Source: Planctomycetota bacterium (lineage in GTDB: Bacteria > Planctomycetota > Uabimicrobiia > Uabimicrobiales > Uabimicrobiaceae). Taken from it: a stretch of 54,504 nucleotides of DNA. The DNA is taken from positions 1-54,504 of the forward strand of contig JAJDCR010000149.1 in the NCBI GenBank assembly GCA_029260735.1. The letters are read 5' to 3'. Of the stretch, positions 26,015 to 35,503 are shown piece after piece. The position numbers and the translations under genes were made by a program. The notes beneath the pieces are model-generated. The model searched no databases, was not told the origin of the DNA, and worked only from the letters and a program-made list of their open reading frames with translations. Positions within the stretch are counted from its first letter, which is position 1. The number at the start of each line of letters is the position of its first letter.

Positions 26015-27955
26015 ATGCTTCGGCTCTTCTTGCTACTTCTCTTTCTCTTCTCTGCTTATTTATTACAAGCAGAGAATCCTTACTTTACGATTCGAGTAAT
26101 CGACGAGGAAACAAAAAGAGGAATTCCTCTTGTCGAACTTAAAACCGTTCACCAGGTATCTTATTACACCGACAGCAATGGCCTTGTCGCCTTTTATGAA
26201 CCTGGATTAATGGGAAAACATGTTTTTTTTCATGTGCAAAGCCACGGATACTCTTTTCCTAAGGATGGTTTTGGCTACGCCGGAAAAAGTCTATTTGTCG
26301 AGTCAGGTAAAGAGGCTACTCTCGAAATGAAGCGGATAAATGTCGCCCAACGCTTGTATCGAGTTACCGGACAAGGAATTTACCGAGATAGTGTTCTAGT
26401 GGGAGCAAAAACTCCCATAGATAAGCCTCTTTTAAATGCTTTAGTAACAGGACAAGACACGGTGATGGCTCTCCCCTACCAAAAAAAAATCTATTGGTTT
26501 TGGGGAGACACCAATCGCTTGTCCTATCCTTTGGGAAATTTTGGAGTATCGGGAGCGGTCTCCGAATTTCCTGCTAAGGGCTTTTCTCCTCAAAAGGGAG
26601 TAAACTTTTCCTATTTTATCAATGAAGAAGGCTTTAGCCGGAAGATGTGTCCTTTTTCAAATTCTAGCCCGGTCTGGATTGAGGGACTAATGGGAGTCCC
26701 CAATAAAGGTGGAGAACTTTTGGTTGCCCAGTATGAGATCATAAAAACTTTGGGAGAAGTCACTGAGCGAGGGTTAGTGGCGTTTGACGATAAAGAGCAA
26801 GTTTTCCAAAAGCTCCATCGCTTTGAAATTAATAATCCTCTCTATCCTCGTGGACATCCTTTTAAAGCCATAAAACGAGAAGAGCCTACTCAGGATTACT
26901 TTTACTTTTCTCTCCCTCATCCAAAGCCTTACCCCAATGTTCGGGTGAAGGCGAATCTCACAGATCTTCTTGATCCCAACAACTATGAAGTTTTTACTTG
27001 CTTGAGTGGATCAGAAAAAATCCAGTGGCACTACCAGGAATTAGGAGAGCTCGACTTTGCTTGGCGTAAAGGAGGAGTTCCCTGGTCGCAAGAAAAACAA
27101 GCCGAGTTTCTTGCCCAGAAAAAAATCTCTCTGGGACAAGGTTGGATTCAGCTCCAAGATCATAAAACAGGCCAAAAAGTTCGCGCTCACGCAGGCTCTG
27201 TTTACTGGAATTCTTTTCGCCAACGATGGATTTTGATTGCCCAGGAAACCGAGGGAGAATCTTCTTTTCTGGGAGAGATTTGGTATGCCGAAGCAGATAC
27301 GGTAGTAGGACCTTGGGCCTACGCCCAAAAAATCGTTACCCACAAAAATTACACTTTCTACAACCCGACTCAGCATCCTTTTTTTGACAAGGAAAACGGT
27401 CGCTTGATTTACTTTGAAGGAACTTACACCAACACCTTCACTCGAGGAAAAGTATCTCCCACTCCTCGCTACGACTACAATCAAATTATGTACCAACTCG
27501 ACTTAGCTGATCTTCGACTTTTTTTACCTACTCCAATTTATCGAAAAAAAGACGGCATGTTAGTAAGTCGCGAGCAAATTGTTCAGCAAAAGTCCTGGGA
27601 TCAAATATGGGAAATCGCATTTTTTGCTCTCCCTCCTCAAAGGCAACGAAAAAATACCCAAGCCCTCTTTCTCTCACCCAAAGGAAGGCTATCTTGGTCA
27701 AAAACAGAAGTCTCTCATCTTTTGGGCTATGCTACTCCTAAAAAGAAAGAAAATGAAAAGAAAGAAAATGAACTTTGGCCTACCCAGACAATCCTTTATT
27801 GCCACAAACATTTGAATTCTCCAGAGTTTTTCTACACGACAAACAAACATTGGTCAAAGCAAGGCTGGAGCAAAGGAGAAGCTTTTGCTTGGGTATGGAA
27901 GAATCCCTTTACCTCCCTGATTCTAGACCGCGAAACAGTCGCGAGAGAAAAATGA
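26015..27955 (+). CDS. Secreted protein: carboxypeptidase-regulatory-like domain plus beta-propeller
   Basis: A 646-residue exported protein. It has a signal peptide (MLRLFLLLLFLFSAYLLQAE), then an N-terminal Ig-like unit at about 22-110 of the carboxypeptidase-regulatory type (FTIRVIDEETKRGIPLVELK, TDSNGLVAFYEPGL). A long beta-rich domain follows, with blades marked by KKIYWFWGDTNRLSYP, GGELLVAQYEI, SVYWNSFRQRWILIAQE, GEIWYAEADTVVGPWAYAQK and GRLIYFEGTYTNTF. The blade order and the ...GPW...A pattern recall five-bladed GH43/DUF4185-like propellers, so a glycan-binding or glycosidase role is possible but unproved. The start at 26015 has AAAGGAAAA upstream; a longer frame overlaps the preceding gene and lacks a signal peptide at its end. 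It lies between two related membrane-protein genes. Confidence 0.78.
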   Translation: MLRLFLLLLFLFSAYLLQAENPYFTIRVIDEETKRGIPLVELKTVHQVSYYTDSNGLVAFYEPGLMGKHVFFHVQSHGYSFPKDGFGYAGKSLFVESGKEATLEMKRINVAQRLYRVTGQGIYRDSVLVGAKTPIDKPLLNALVTGQDTVMALPYQKKIYWFWGDTNRLSYPLGNFGVSGAVSEFPAKGFSPQKGVNFSYFINEEGFSRKMCPFSNSSPVWIEGLMGVPNKGGELLVAQYEIIKTLGEVTERGLVAFDDKEQVFQKLHRFEINNPLYPRGHPFKAIKREEPTQDYFYFSLPHPKPYPNVRVKANLTDLLDPNNYEVFTCLSGSEKIQWHYQELGELDFAWRKGGVPWSQEKQAEFLAQKKISLGQGWIQLQDHKTGQKVRAHAGSVYWNSFRQRWILIAQETEGESSFLGEIWYAEADTVVGPWAYAQKIVTHKNYTFYNPTQHPFFDKENGRLIYFEGTYTNTFTRGKVSPTPRYDYNQIMYQLDLADLRLFLPTPIYRKKDGMLVSREQIVQQKSWDQIWEIAFFALPPQRQRKNTQALFLSPKGRLSWSKTEVSHLLGYATPKKKENEKKENELWPTQTILYCHKHLNSPEFFYTTNKHWSKQGWSKGEAFAWVWKNPFTSLILDRETVAREK

Positions 27956-28048
27956 CAGGCCTATTTAAGAACAAAAAAGGCTTACTTTTTTGAGCAATAA
28001 AAGGTAAAATGAGAAAGAACAATCAAGTTAAAATCAATGGAGAAAAAA

Positions 28049-28612
28049 ATGGAGACATTAGAAAAAATAAGAGAAGAGATAGCACCTGAGGATAAAATTG
28101 CAGAAATTCCTCCTCTTCCTGAAAAGACCCAACTGCATGTTCAGATGAAGGGAAGCAAAACGGAAATTCTTATTCCCACCGGTTGGGATTCCTCAATGTC
28201 CTTTCTTCTTCTCTATGGAGCAGGCGTTTCCATGTTTTTTTCTGTCATTATGATAGGTGTTATCAATAACACAGCATTTTCTAAACTGAGCGCTCCGATC
28301 TTTCTTCAAATCAGTATGATTGCTCTCGCTCTTGCCCCTTTCTTAATCATCCTTTTTGCCACCCTCAAAGTTACCAATTCTCTTGATCTACTAGAAATTG
28401 CTCCCCAGTTATTTCGAGTCACTGAAATAAGTCCCTTCGGAAAAGAAATGGAAAAATTCTCCACCGAGAAAATCGAAAAGATAGAGATCGTTAGCCTAAA
28501 AAATTCTAAAGAAAAAATCCTTATCGGCAACGGCGAAGAAGAAATTTCTTTCGGTGGAAACATTTCGAAAGAAGAGCGAGAATGGATTTACAAACTGATT
28601 CAAAGTCCCTAG
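28049..28612 (+). CDS. Half-length paralogue of the 24910 membrane protein
   Basis: A 187-residue protein whose whole length corresponds to the C-terminal half of the 24910 product. Compare IAEIPPLPEKTQLHVQM with TEIPPVPEKTKLHCQI, then a two-span hairpin (LLLYGAGVSMFFSVIMIG and IALALAPFLIILFATL), then LEIAPQLFRVTEISPFGKEM and STEKIEKIEIV, and a terminal SFGGNISKEEREWIYKLI. It begins with a short new leader (METLEKIREEIAPED). The ribosome site and spacing (GGAGAAAAAAATG) are the same as in the larger gene. It probably arose by duplication with loss of the N-terminal half. Function unknown. Confidence 0.75.
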   Translation: METLEKIREEIAPEDKIAEIPPLPEKTQLHVQMKGSKTEILIPTGWDSSMSFLLLYGAGVSMFFSVIMIGVINNTAFSKLSAPIFLQISMIALALAPFLIILFATLKVTNSLDLLEIAPQLFRVTEISPFGKEMEKFSTEKIEKIEIVSLKNSKEKILIGNGEEEISFGGNISKEEREWIYKLIQSP

Positions 28613-28767
28613 GACTTCATTTTGTATGGGTTAAACTAAGGCGTAAGTTATACCTCATTACGTTTTTGTTTATATGAATCATACAAACCAGTTTTTTATG
28701 CCTTTTGCTCGGAGTGGAAATATACGAAAAATGCACGACGGGGTTGCGAAAAAACATAACAAATTCT

Positions 28768-28813
28768 TTGTCCTGAAAGGACAACACAACCCAGCCTAGG
28801 GCGAAGCCCTAGG
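28768..28813. repeat. REP-like double palindrome
   Basis: TTGTCCTGAAAGGACAA (28768-28784) is followed by ACACAACCCAGCC and then CCTAGGGCGAAGCCCTAGG (28795-28813). The ACACAACCCAGCC link is shared with the unit near 3442. This is a further, diverged member of the dispersed repeat family. Confidence 0.65.
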
Positions 28814-28855
28814 AAAATTTGAGATTGCAAATTTTTTTAGTGAAAAATAGGAAAA

Positions 28856-29692
28856 ATGAAAAAAGAAAATCAACTATCGCCTTTGTCAGAAGAAAAATCA
28901 AAAAAAGATTCTTGGCCTCCCTCTACTTCAGAACAAAATCCGGGAGAAGGAATTTTTTTTAGCGTATCCTTCTCGGATGATGAGAAAACTTGGGAAGAAG
29001 AAGTTAATTTAATTGATAAACTCTCTGAAGTTTTAAAAGAGAAAGAGGTGAAGTTCTCTGTACATAAGGATTGGATTGAGCTGGAATGTGGATACTCTCT
29101 GCAACCTCGGATGGTTTCCTTATATTCTTCAGACGAATCTATCCAAACGACTACCACCATCGAAGTGCATCACAAGGAAATGATGTCCTTGAGCATATTT
29201 GAGTACCAGCATTCGGGAGGAGAAGATCCCATCGAATCTATATTGGAAGGTTTTCGGAATTGGTCTCAACTAGATCTCCCCGTTTTTTTAGATGTCCTAA
29301 AAGAAGAACCCGAAGTTTGTATGACCTTAAATATGTCTTTTCCCGAAAAGGGGTACGATCGAAGAATGATTCTTGGCCCCGTTAGTTACGTAGTAGAAAA
29401 AGGCCTTGATCCCAAAGAGGAACATCCTTTTTGCTCCTGCTGTTTTCTAACGAAAAATAGGGATACTTTCAAATCTCTTATCGAAGAGAATGCCAGCTAC
29501 GGAATAAGATTTTTTGCCCTACGCAACCAAAATGGAGAAATTAGCGCTGATTGCCGAATAAATGGTTTAGATTCCGAGGAAGGCATGAAGGCTCTAGCTG
29601 AATATACCCGTAGCTGGTCTGATCGTGGATTTGAATTTCGGAAGCAGTTTATTTTAGTGCACTCGGTAGAGAATGGGAATAGTTCAACATAA
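28856..29692 (+). CDS. Uncharacterised acidic cytosolic protein
   Basis: I do not recognise this 278-residue protein. Residues 1-40 are a Ser/Glu/Lys-rich, probably disordered leader (SEEKSKKDSWPPSTSEQNPG). The rest alternates strands and helices without signal or membrane segments, with two similar stretches around WEEEVNLIDKLSEVLKEKEV and GMKALAEYTRSWSDRGFEF. It has a Cys cluster at about residue 195 (HPFCSCCFL) that might bind metal. An AGGAAAAATG start supports it. It follows a repeat island and precedes a GST gene by 76 bp. An immunity-like or regulatory protein is possible, but there is no evidence beyond composition. Confidence 0.65.
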   Translation: MKKENQLSPLSEEKSKKDSWPPSTSEQNPGEGIFFSVSFSDDEKTWEEEVNLIDKLSEVLKEKEVKFSVHKDWIELECGYSLQPRMVSLYSSDESIQTTTTIEVHHKEMMSLSIFEYQHSGGEDPIESILEGFRNWSQLDLPVFLDVLKEEPEVCMTLNMSFPEKGYDRRMILGPVSYVVEKGLDPKEEHPFCSCCFLTKNRDTFKSLIEENASYGIRFFALRNQNGEISADCRINGLDSEEGMKALAEYTRSWSDRGFEFRKQFILVHSVENGNSST

Positions 29693-29768
29693 TTTTAGTG
29701 CCAAGTAAAAATATTTGCCAAAATTAGTTTGTAAGAAACGAGACTCATCCCATTGTATAGGAGAAAAA

Positions 29769-30392
29769 ATGGTGGAATCAATTAGAATTTATTCTTTAGG
29801 CTCCATAGAACGCCGCACTAGTAGAGTTCGTTGGTTACTAGAGGAAATTGGGCTAAATTATGCCGAGAAGGCTCTTGATTTCTACAAGAGGGAACATAAA
29901 GAATCGGAGTATTTAAAAGTCAATCCAATGGGAACTGCTCCTGCTGTGGAATGTGAAGGCAGAGTATTGATCGAATCGGGAGCAATATGCACTTACTTTG
30001 CTGATAAATATCCAGAAAAAAAGATGGCTCCAACTATTGATTCTCCAGATCGAGGAGAATATTTGCAGTGGATATTTTTTGCCTACACAATGGAGTCTAT
30101 CTTAGCGGATGCCTTTAAAGCTAGTGGTACTTCTGAGGAAGAGAAAAAGGTAGCCGAGGCGACAAAAAATTTTGCACCGGTGGTGCAAATTCTAGAAAAG
30201 ACTCTAGTGGACAGAAAATACTTAGTTGGTAATACTTTTTCTGCTGCCGATATCATGGTTAGCAGTACACTTCATTGGGCGGAGCAATTCGGAATTCAAA
30301 TAGGTGAGAATCTAACTGTTTATGTTGAAAATCTAAAGTCTAGAGAAACAGCTAGAAAAGCAGAAACGTTTTTACCTATTTTTGATTCTTAA
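29769..30392 (+). CDS. Glutathione S-transferase family protein
   Basis: A 207-residue GST. The N-terminal thioredoxin-like domain (1-80) carries IRIYSLGSIERRTSRVRWLL, KVNPMGTAPAVECEGRVLIE (cis-Pro) and ESGAICTYFADKYP, the Glu-Ser pair that binds the gamma-glutamyl group. The helical C-domain (90-207) contains FSAADIMVSSTLHWAE with the N-capping box. Bacterial GSTs conjugate or isomerise electrophiles or act as peroxidases; the substrate is open. I place the start at the ATG at 29769, which has AGGAG 6-7 bases upstream, and reject a TTG 54 bp earlier. Its end converges with the lipoprotein gene. Confidence 0.9.
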   Translation: MVESIRIYSLGSIERRTSRVRWLLEEIGLNYAEKALDFYKREHKESEYLKVNPMGTAPAVECEGRVLIESGAICTYFADKYPEKKMAPTIDSPDRGEYLQWIFFAYTMESILADAFKASGTSEEEKKVAEATKNFAPVVQILEKTLVDRKYLVGNTFSAADIMVSSTLHWAEQFGIQIGENLTVYVENLKSRETARKAETFLPIFDS

Positions 30393-30415
30393 AAAATAAG
30401 ATGATTTTTTGGGCT

Positions 30416-31417
30416 TTAAAAACTCACTCCTCTCTGCTTTTCTAGCTCCTCTGCATATTTTTTCTCCTGTTCACATCTTTTTTGCTCTTCGATGTAAAGG
30501 CTCTTGGGGTTAAGCCGAGAAGCGGCTTTGAGGTTTTCTATAGCAGCTTCGTATTCTCCTGAGTATTCCAAAGCTACTCCGTAGTTGTAGTACGCTTGGG
30601 CAAGTATTTCTGGCGTTGTGAAGGTGGATTGTTTTAGCTCTTCGATAATTTTATTGAAGAGAGGAACGGCTTCTTGCCAAGCGTTTTGCTGAGAAAAAGC
30701 GGCGGCTTTTCCAAAAAGAGGGCTGTCTATTTTTTCTAAGGTTACGATTCGTTTGACGGTGGAGGGGGTGATTTCTCTAATAAATTTATTGACAATTTCG
30801 TGGAGGCAGGCTTCAAACTCTTCGTCTAGCTCTTCCCATTTGATTTCTTTTTCTTCTTTGTAAAGGGGAGCTTCTTTGTGAGTGATGCGTCCAGCTTCTA
30901 GCACTTTTGTTGCGGCAATAATTCCTCGCTCAACATCGGTAACCTTAAAAGTTCCCTTTACCTTAGCTTCGCGGCGCCAAGCTCTAAGATATAACTTGTC
31001 CCCGACTTCCTGGTTTTTGACTAACGTTCTCTTTTCATAGCACTCCAGGTCAACAAAAAGAATGGCATCCGCCTGCACTAGTTTTCCTAGACGAGCCCCT
31101 CCTGACTGAGAATAGAAGTTCGATATATTAAGCGACTGCTCTTCTAAGATTAAGTTGATATTATGTTTGTCAATGATATGGAAGTTTTTTGCTTCAAAAA
31201 GCCTTTCAATGAGTAGGTTTTCTAAGTCCTCTCCATATGCTTTAACTATTTCTCGGTGAGGATTCTCAAAGTTTTTGTCAATGCTCATAACAAGTAAACG
31301 TTCATACCCCGTAATATTAATTTTTGCGGGTCTGGTAACTTTTGTCCCAAATTGCAAAGCACAGCCTGAACAAATTAGAAATGCTCCCCAAAGAAGTAAA
31401 ATGCTTTTTCTCACCAT
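30416..31417 (-). CDS. CsgG-like lipoprotein with C-terminal TPR
   Basis: A 333-residue lipoprotein: signal MVRKSILLLWGAFLICSGC with lipobox Cys19. A CsgG/LpoB-like alpha/beta domain follows at about 30-220 (ERLLVMSIDKNF, LENLLIERLFEAKNFHIIDK, LGKLVQADAILFVDLECYEK), then TPR-type helices at about 235-320 (EILAQAYYNYGVALEYSGEY, EAAIENLKAASRLNPKSLYI). CsgG-fold lipoproteins form secretion pores or bind envelope machinery; the TPR part suggests protein-protein binding in the periplasm. A GGGAG site lies just before the ATG at 31417. No curli genes are nearby, so the partner is unknown. Confidence 0.8.
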   Translation of the reverse strand: MVRKSILLLWGAFLICSGCALQFGTKVTRPAKINITGYERLLVMSIDKNFENPHREIVKAYGEDLENLLIERLFEAKNFHIIDKHNINLILEEQSLNISNFYSQSGGARLGKLVQADAILFVDLECYEKRTLVKNQEVGDKLYLRAWRREAKVKGTFKVTDVERGIIAATKVLEAGRITHKEAPLYKEEKEIKWEELDEEFEACLHEIVNKFIREITPSTVKRIVTLEKIDSPLFGKAAAFSQQNAWQEAVPLFNKIIEELKQSTFTTPEILAQAYYNYGVALEYSGEYEAAIENLKAASRLNPKSLYIEEQKRCEQEKKYAEELEKQRGVSF

Positions 31418-31603
31418 ATCTCCCTTTTCTAAGATCGAAAACACACACTAACCCTCAAATAACTTATTGCTCTATCTTAGACGAAAAAGCAAGGGAAAAG
31501 ATAGGGGATTTTTTTAGGATTTTGGAGAGAATATATGTATCATGAAGTTAACCATAGAATTTTGATGAAGTAATAATATTTTTAGAAGCCCGAAAGGATA
31601 CTT

Positions 31604-33874
31604 ATGAAAGAGGAAACCTGGCAATCGACAGCTTGTATTTTATGTAGTATTAATTGCGGAATTAAAGTGCAGGTGGAAGAGGGGAAATTCGTTCGTATCC
31701 AAGGGGACAAAAATCATCCTGCATCAAAGGGTTATTTATGCCAAAAAGCCGCTCGGCTCGACCACTACCAAAATCACAACAGCCGCTTGACTCACCCTTT
31801 GCGTAAAAAGCCTGACGGCAGCTTTGAGAAAATAGATTGGGATACCGCTATTAGGGAGGTTGCAGAAAAGTTGGCTCATATCCGAGATACTTATGGCGGA
31901 CATAGTATCGCTTATTACGGAGGTGGCGGGCAGGGAAATCATTTAGGAGGAGCCTACTCCGGTTCTTTACGTAAGGCTTTGGGAACTCCTTATATCTATA
32001 ACTCTTTGGCTCAGGAAAAAACAGGCGATTTTTGGGTCAATGGGAAATTGTTTGGGCGGCAGACTTGCCATATCAGCGAAGACATCGAAGAAGCGGACTA
32101 TGCCATTATTATTGGGGCGAATCCTTGGCAAGCTCATGGCTTTCCCCGTGCACGTAAGGTTTTACAGGAAATATCGAAAGACCCTAAACGAACATTAGTG
32201 GTGGTTGATCCTCGGCGCACTCGAACAGCTGAGTTAGCCGATATTCATTTGCAGGTGAAACCTGGGATGGACGCATTTTTGATAGCGGCGATGCTGGGAG
32301 TAATTGTCCAGGAAGGACTAGAAGACAAGGATTTTTTAGAGAAACGAACGCTGGGATTTTCAGAACTCGCAGATTTATTGCAAAAAATTCCCGTAGAGGA
32401 CTACGCTCAAAGAGCTGGTATTGAGGTTGATTTACTCCGGAAAGTGGCCCGGGGGTTTGCCTCGGCGAGTTGTGCAAGTAGTCGCCACGATTTGGGAGTA
32501 GAACATAGTTTGCATAGTACCTTAAATACCTATCTGGAAAAACTGCTCTGTTTGATTACAGGTAATTTTGGGAAAAAAGGAGGAAACAATCTCCATACTC
32601 AGTTTGTTCCTCTCATCGGTCACTCCAAAGATCCCAGCGAAGGAGGAGCTACCACCAAAGTCACAGGAATGAAAGAGATCAGTAAGTTTTTTCCCCCGAA
32701 TATTTTACCGGCGGAAATCGATACCGATCACCCTGAACGAGTGCGAGCGGTTTTTGTCGATAGTAGCAACCCTTTGCAATCGGCTGCCGATACCAAAGCC
32801 TATCAAAAGGCTTTTTCTAAACTAGATCTCCTCGTCGTTATCGATGTCGCTGAAACCGAAACGACTGAGATGGCCGATTATATCTTGCCCGCTTGCTCTC
32901 AATACGAAAAATGGGAAGCGACTTTCTTTAGCCTAAGCTTTCCGACGAACTACTTTCACCTACGCCGACCTATTACACCTCTAAAAGGAAACACTCTACC
33001 CGAACCAGAAATCTACTTTCGCCTTCTTGTTGCTTTGGGAGCAATACCGGCAAAGTTCCCTTTTTTAGAAGCCTTCGCTCGACTACACCGCCGTTTTCCC
33101 AAAAGAAACCTATTATCAAAAGCATTAGCTTTAACGATTGCTCTGCGTCCTGGACTCAAGCCCTACCTTACAACAGTTTTGTACGCTAGCTTAGGAAAAG
33201 CTCTTCCTCAAAAAGCCCAAGCCGCTTCGATTATTTGGGGAACTAGTCACTTCTATGCCAAGCGCTACGCTAAGCAAGTAAAGCGGGCCGGATTTTCAGA
33301 TGGCGAGGAACTCTTTAACTTTATTTTAGAGAATGACACCGGCGTGGCTATTAGCACGCACACCTTTGAAGAAATGTGGCAACTTGTTGCCTACCCCGAC
33401 CAAAAAATTCGCCTAGCTATCCCAGAAATGCTCACTGAATTGGCCGATCTTTCCGAAGAAAAAGAGATAACTAATTCTGCAGAGTACCCTTTTATTTTAG
33501 CCGCAGGAGAAAGGCGAAGCTATAACGCTAACCAAATCTACCGCAATCCTGCTTGGCGTAAAAATGATCCAGAAGGAGCCTTAAGAATACATCCCAAAGA
33601 TCTAAAGAACCTAGGTTTTCAAGACGGAGAACATATCGCTTGCCAATCGGCCCATGGTTCCATCACTGTTTGTCTTCAGTCAGATGATTCCATGAGAGAA
33701 GGCGCTCTTTCCTTGCCACACGGTTACGGCATGAGCTACTGGGACTCTGAAACAAAAGAAAGAAAGCAAAACGGCCCCTCGTTGAATTTATTGACCACGG
33801 CTGACCACTGCGACCCTCTCGCCAAAACTCCCTATCATAAATATATACCTGTTCGCCTATTGGCCATAAAATGA
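31604..33874 (+). CDS. Molybdopterin-dependent oxidoreductase (formate dehydrogenase-like)
   Basis: A 756-residue enzyme of the DMSO-reductase superfamily. The N-terminal 4Fe-4S ligands are C11, C14, C18 and C46 (CILCSINC and GYLCQKA). MGD-binding segments include YYGGGGQGNHLGGAYSGSL, YAIIIGANPWQAHGFPRARK, VVVDPRRTRTAELAD and, in the last domain, the ILAAGERRSYNANQIYRN...LRIHPKDLKNLGF region. There is no Tat signal, so it should be cytosolic. At the expected molybdenum-ligand position (around YNSLAQEKTG) I see no Cys or Sec, so formate as substrate is uncertain; relatives are only annotated as generic oxidoreductases. It has no subunit partner gene next to it and converges with the monooxygenase gene. 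Confidence 0.85.
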   Translation: MKEETWQSTACILCSINCGIKVQVEEGKFVRIQGDKNHPASKGYLCQKAARLDHYQNHNSRLTHPLRKKPDGSFEKIDWDTAIREVAEKLAHIRDTYGGHSIAYYGGGGQGNHLGGAYSGSLRKALGTPYIYNSLAQEKTGDFWVNGKLFGRQTCHISEDIEEADYAIIIGANPWQAHGFPRARKVLQEISKDPKRTLVVVDPRRTRTAELADIHLQVKPGMDAFLIAAMLGVIVQEGLEDKDFLEKRTLGFSELADLLQKIPVEDYAQRAGIEVDLLRKVARGFASASCASSRHDLGVEHSLHSTLNTYLEKLLCLITGNFGKKGGNNLHTQFVPLIGHSKDPSEGGATTKVTGMKEISKFFPPNILPAEIDTDHPERVRAVFVDSSNPLQSAADTKAYQKAFSKLDLLVVIDVAETETTEMADYILPACSQYEKWEATFFSLSFPTNYFHLRRPITPLKGNTLPEPEIYFRLLVALGAIPAKFPFLEAFARLHRRFPKRNLLSKALALTIALRPGLKPYLTTVLYASLGKALPQKAQAASIIWGTSHFYAKRYAKQVKRAGFSDGEELFNFILENDTGVAISTHTFEEMWQLVAYPDQKIRLAIPEMLTELADLSEEKEITNSAEYPFILAAGERRSYNANQIYRNPAWRKNDPEGALRIHPKDLKNLGFQDGEHIACQSAHGSITVCLQSDDSMREGALSLPHGYGMSYWDSETKERKQNGPSLNLLTTADHCDPLAKTPYHKYIPVRLLAIK

Positions 33875-33908
33875 GAGTGGATTATCAACTAAGAGGAGTA
33901 CGTGGGAG

Positions 33909-35216
33909 TTATGCTTTTAGCTTATTTGTCAGTAAATGAATGGTTTTAAGGAGTTTCCATAAATCGACTTCATATTTGTGACGGGGTGTTTTTAGAAAAT
34001 GATCTTGTCCTAGGTCGGGGTTGGGCCCTTGCTGTAGTTGACGAAAGACATGGTAAGCATTTGTTTTCTGGGCTCTTGCTTGGAGATAGGCGACAAGCAT
34101 TTTTCCGGAAGAGTTTACGAGATTACCTAGCCCAGAAGCGGCATTGATGTAGCCCGCAAAGATCAAATTATCATAGTTGCGATGAAAGCTGTGCAAAAAA
34201 CAATTGGGCATGCCATCCTCTTGCCAGTCGATTACTTCATCGTCTAGAAAAGGTAGCTTCATATCATAGCCGGTTGCGTATATAATCAAGTCGATTTCTT
34301 CTTCGCTTTTGTCTTGAAAGTAAACTCGTTTAGAGCCTAGTTTCTCAATGTCGGGCTTGGCAATAACAGAGCCATGTCCGATATGATAGAGAACCTGAGA
34401 GTTAACAATAGGATGAGTTTGGTCAATGCGGTAATCTGGCTGAGGAAGTCCATAGTCTGTCGGATCATAGCCAGCTAATTTAAACAGTTTGATCGCATGA
34501 TTCCACAAGTCTTCTGTCGAGTCAAATTCTCCTGATTTTTCCATCAACCAATCTTGGTAAGGTAAACCATCAATAAATTTCGGAATATAGTAGTATGGTC
34601 GCCTCATGCTCAAGTAGGTCTTCTCCGCATAATAGGCAGAATCCACGGCAATATCACAGCCCGAGTTTCCTGCTCCAACAATAAGGACTTTTTTATGGCG
34701 TAAAACATCTGCACTTTGATAGTCGCTCGCATGCATTATCTTTTTTCGGAAACGACCAGGGGATTTCGGATAAATCGCTTGGCCTAGCCGACCATTTGCA
34801 ATAATAACGACAGAATAAACTCGTTGCTCTCCACTTGACAAAGTTAATTTCCAGCTCTCTTCCTGGGGTTCCATTTTTTCTACTATTGTTTGAAACTGAG
34901 TGTGTTTATATATTCCAAAATGTTTTGCCAGCTCTCTCAAATAGCTTAAAAACTGACTATGACTAGGAAAAACAGGATAGTCACTGGGCATAGGGTAATC
35001 AGAAAACTCTGTATTGCGTTTGGAGGAAATTAAATGAGTGGACTCATACACTTTCCCTGCCTTAGTTCCCCATGCCCAAAGTCCACCTAAGTCATTTTCT
35101 TTTTCCAAAAGATCAAAATCTAAAATTCCTCCCTGAATCAAGCTTTTCGCAATTCCAATACCTACAGCTCCTCCCCCGATGATACAGATTTCTTTGCTCT
35201 TATTTGTTTTCACCAT
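33909..35216 (-). CDS. Flavin-containing monooxygenase (FMO/Baeyer-Villiger-like)
   Basis: A 435-residue FAD- and NADPH-binding monooxygenase. The FAD Rossmann motif is CIIGGGAVGIGIAKSL near the start; the second nucleotide motif is KKVLIVGAGNSGCDIAVDSA (about 165-185). Between them is a region where the FMO identifying sequence would lie (about 150-165), and later LIIYATGYDMKLPFLDDE, the usual TG-D motif. FMO-type enzymes oxidise S or N atoms or ketones of small metabolites. I use the ATG at 35216 (AAGGATTA site); the longer frame adds 44 non-homologous residues. Substrate unknown. Confidence 0.88.
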   Translation of the reverse strand: MVKTNKSKEICIIGGGAVGIGIAKSLIQGGILDFDLLEKENDLGGLWAWGTKAGKVYESTHLISSKRNTEFSDYPMPSDYPVFPSHSQFLSYLRELAKHFGIYKHTQFQTIVEKMEPQEESWKLTLSSGEQRVYSVVIIANGRLGQAIYPKSPGRFRKKIMHASDYQSADVLRHKKVLIVGAGNSGCDIAVDSAYYAEKTYLSMRRPYYYIPKFIDGLPYQDWLMEKSGEFDSTEDLWNHAIKLFKLAGYDPTDYGLPQPDYRIDQTHPIVNSQVLYHIGHGSVIAKPDIEKLGSKRVYFQDKSEEEIDLIIYATGYDMKLPFLDDEVIDWQEDGMPNCFLHSFHRNYDNLIFAGYINAASGLGNLVNSSGKMLVAYLQARAQKTNAYHVFRQLQQGPNPDLGQDHFLKTPRHKYEVDLWKLLKTIHLLTNKLKA

Positions 35217-35503
35217 TAATCCTTTTTCTCTAAAGTTGTTTTGCCATTGTAGGGTGATATGTTTCAGGAACAAGTTTAACGAGGAATTTGTAAAACTGCT
35301 CGGAATGTGCTTCTGCAAATTATACCACTGCAGGAGGATCTTGCACAACGAAAAGAATAGGAGCTAATTCAAGCTAGCATTGTTCTCTAAAATTCACTAA
35401 CGAGAGTTGCTAAATATCTATGTTAAAAACTAAAATGAGAGTTTATAATAAGTTTTATCTGGTTACAAACCGAGTCTGATTAAATTTATAAAGAAGCTTG
35501 CTC

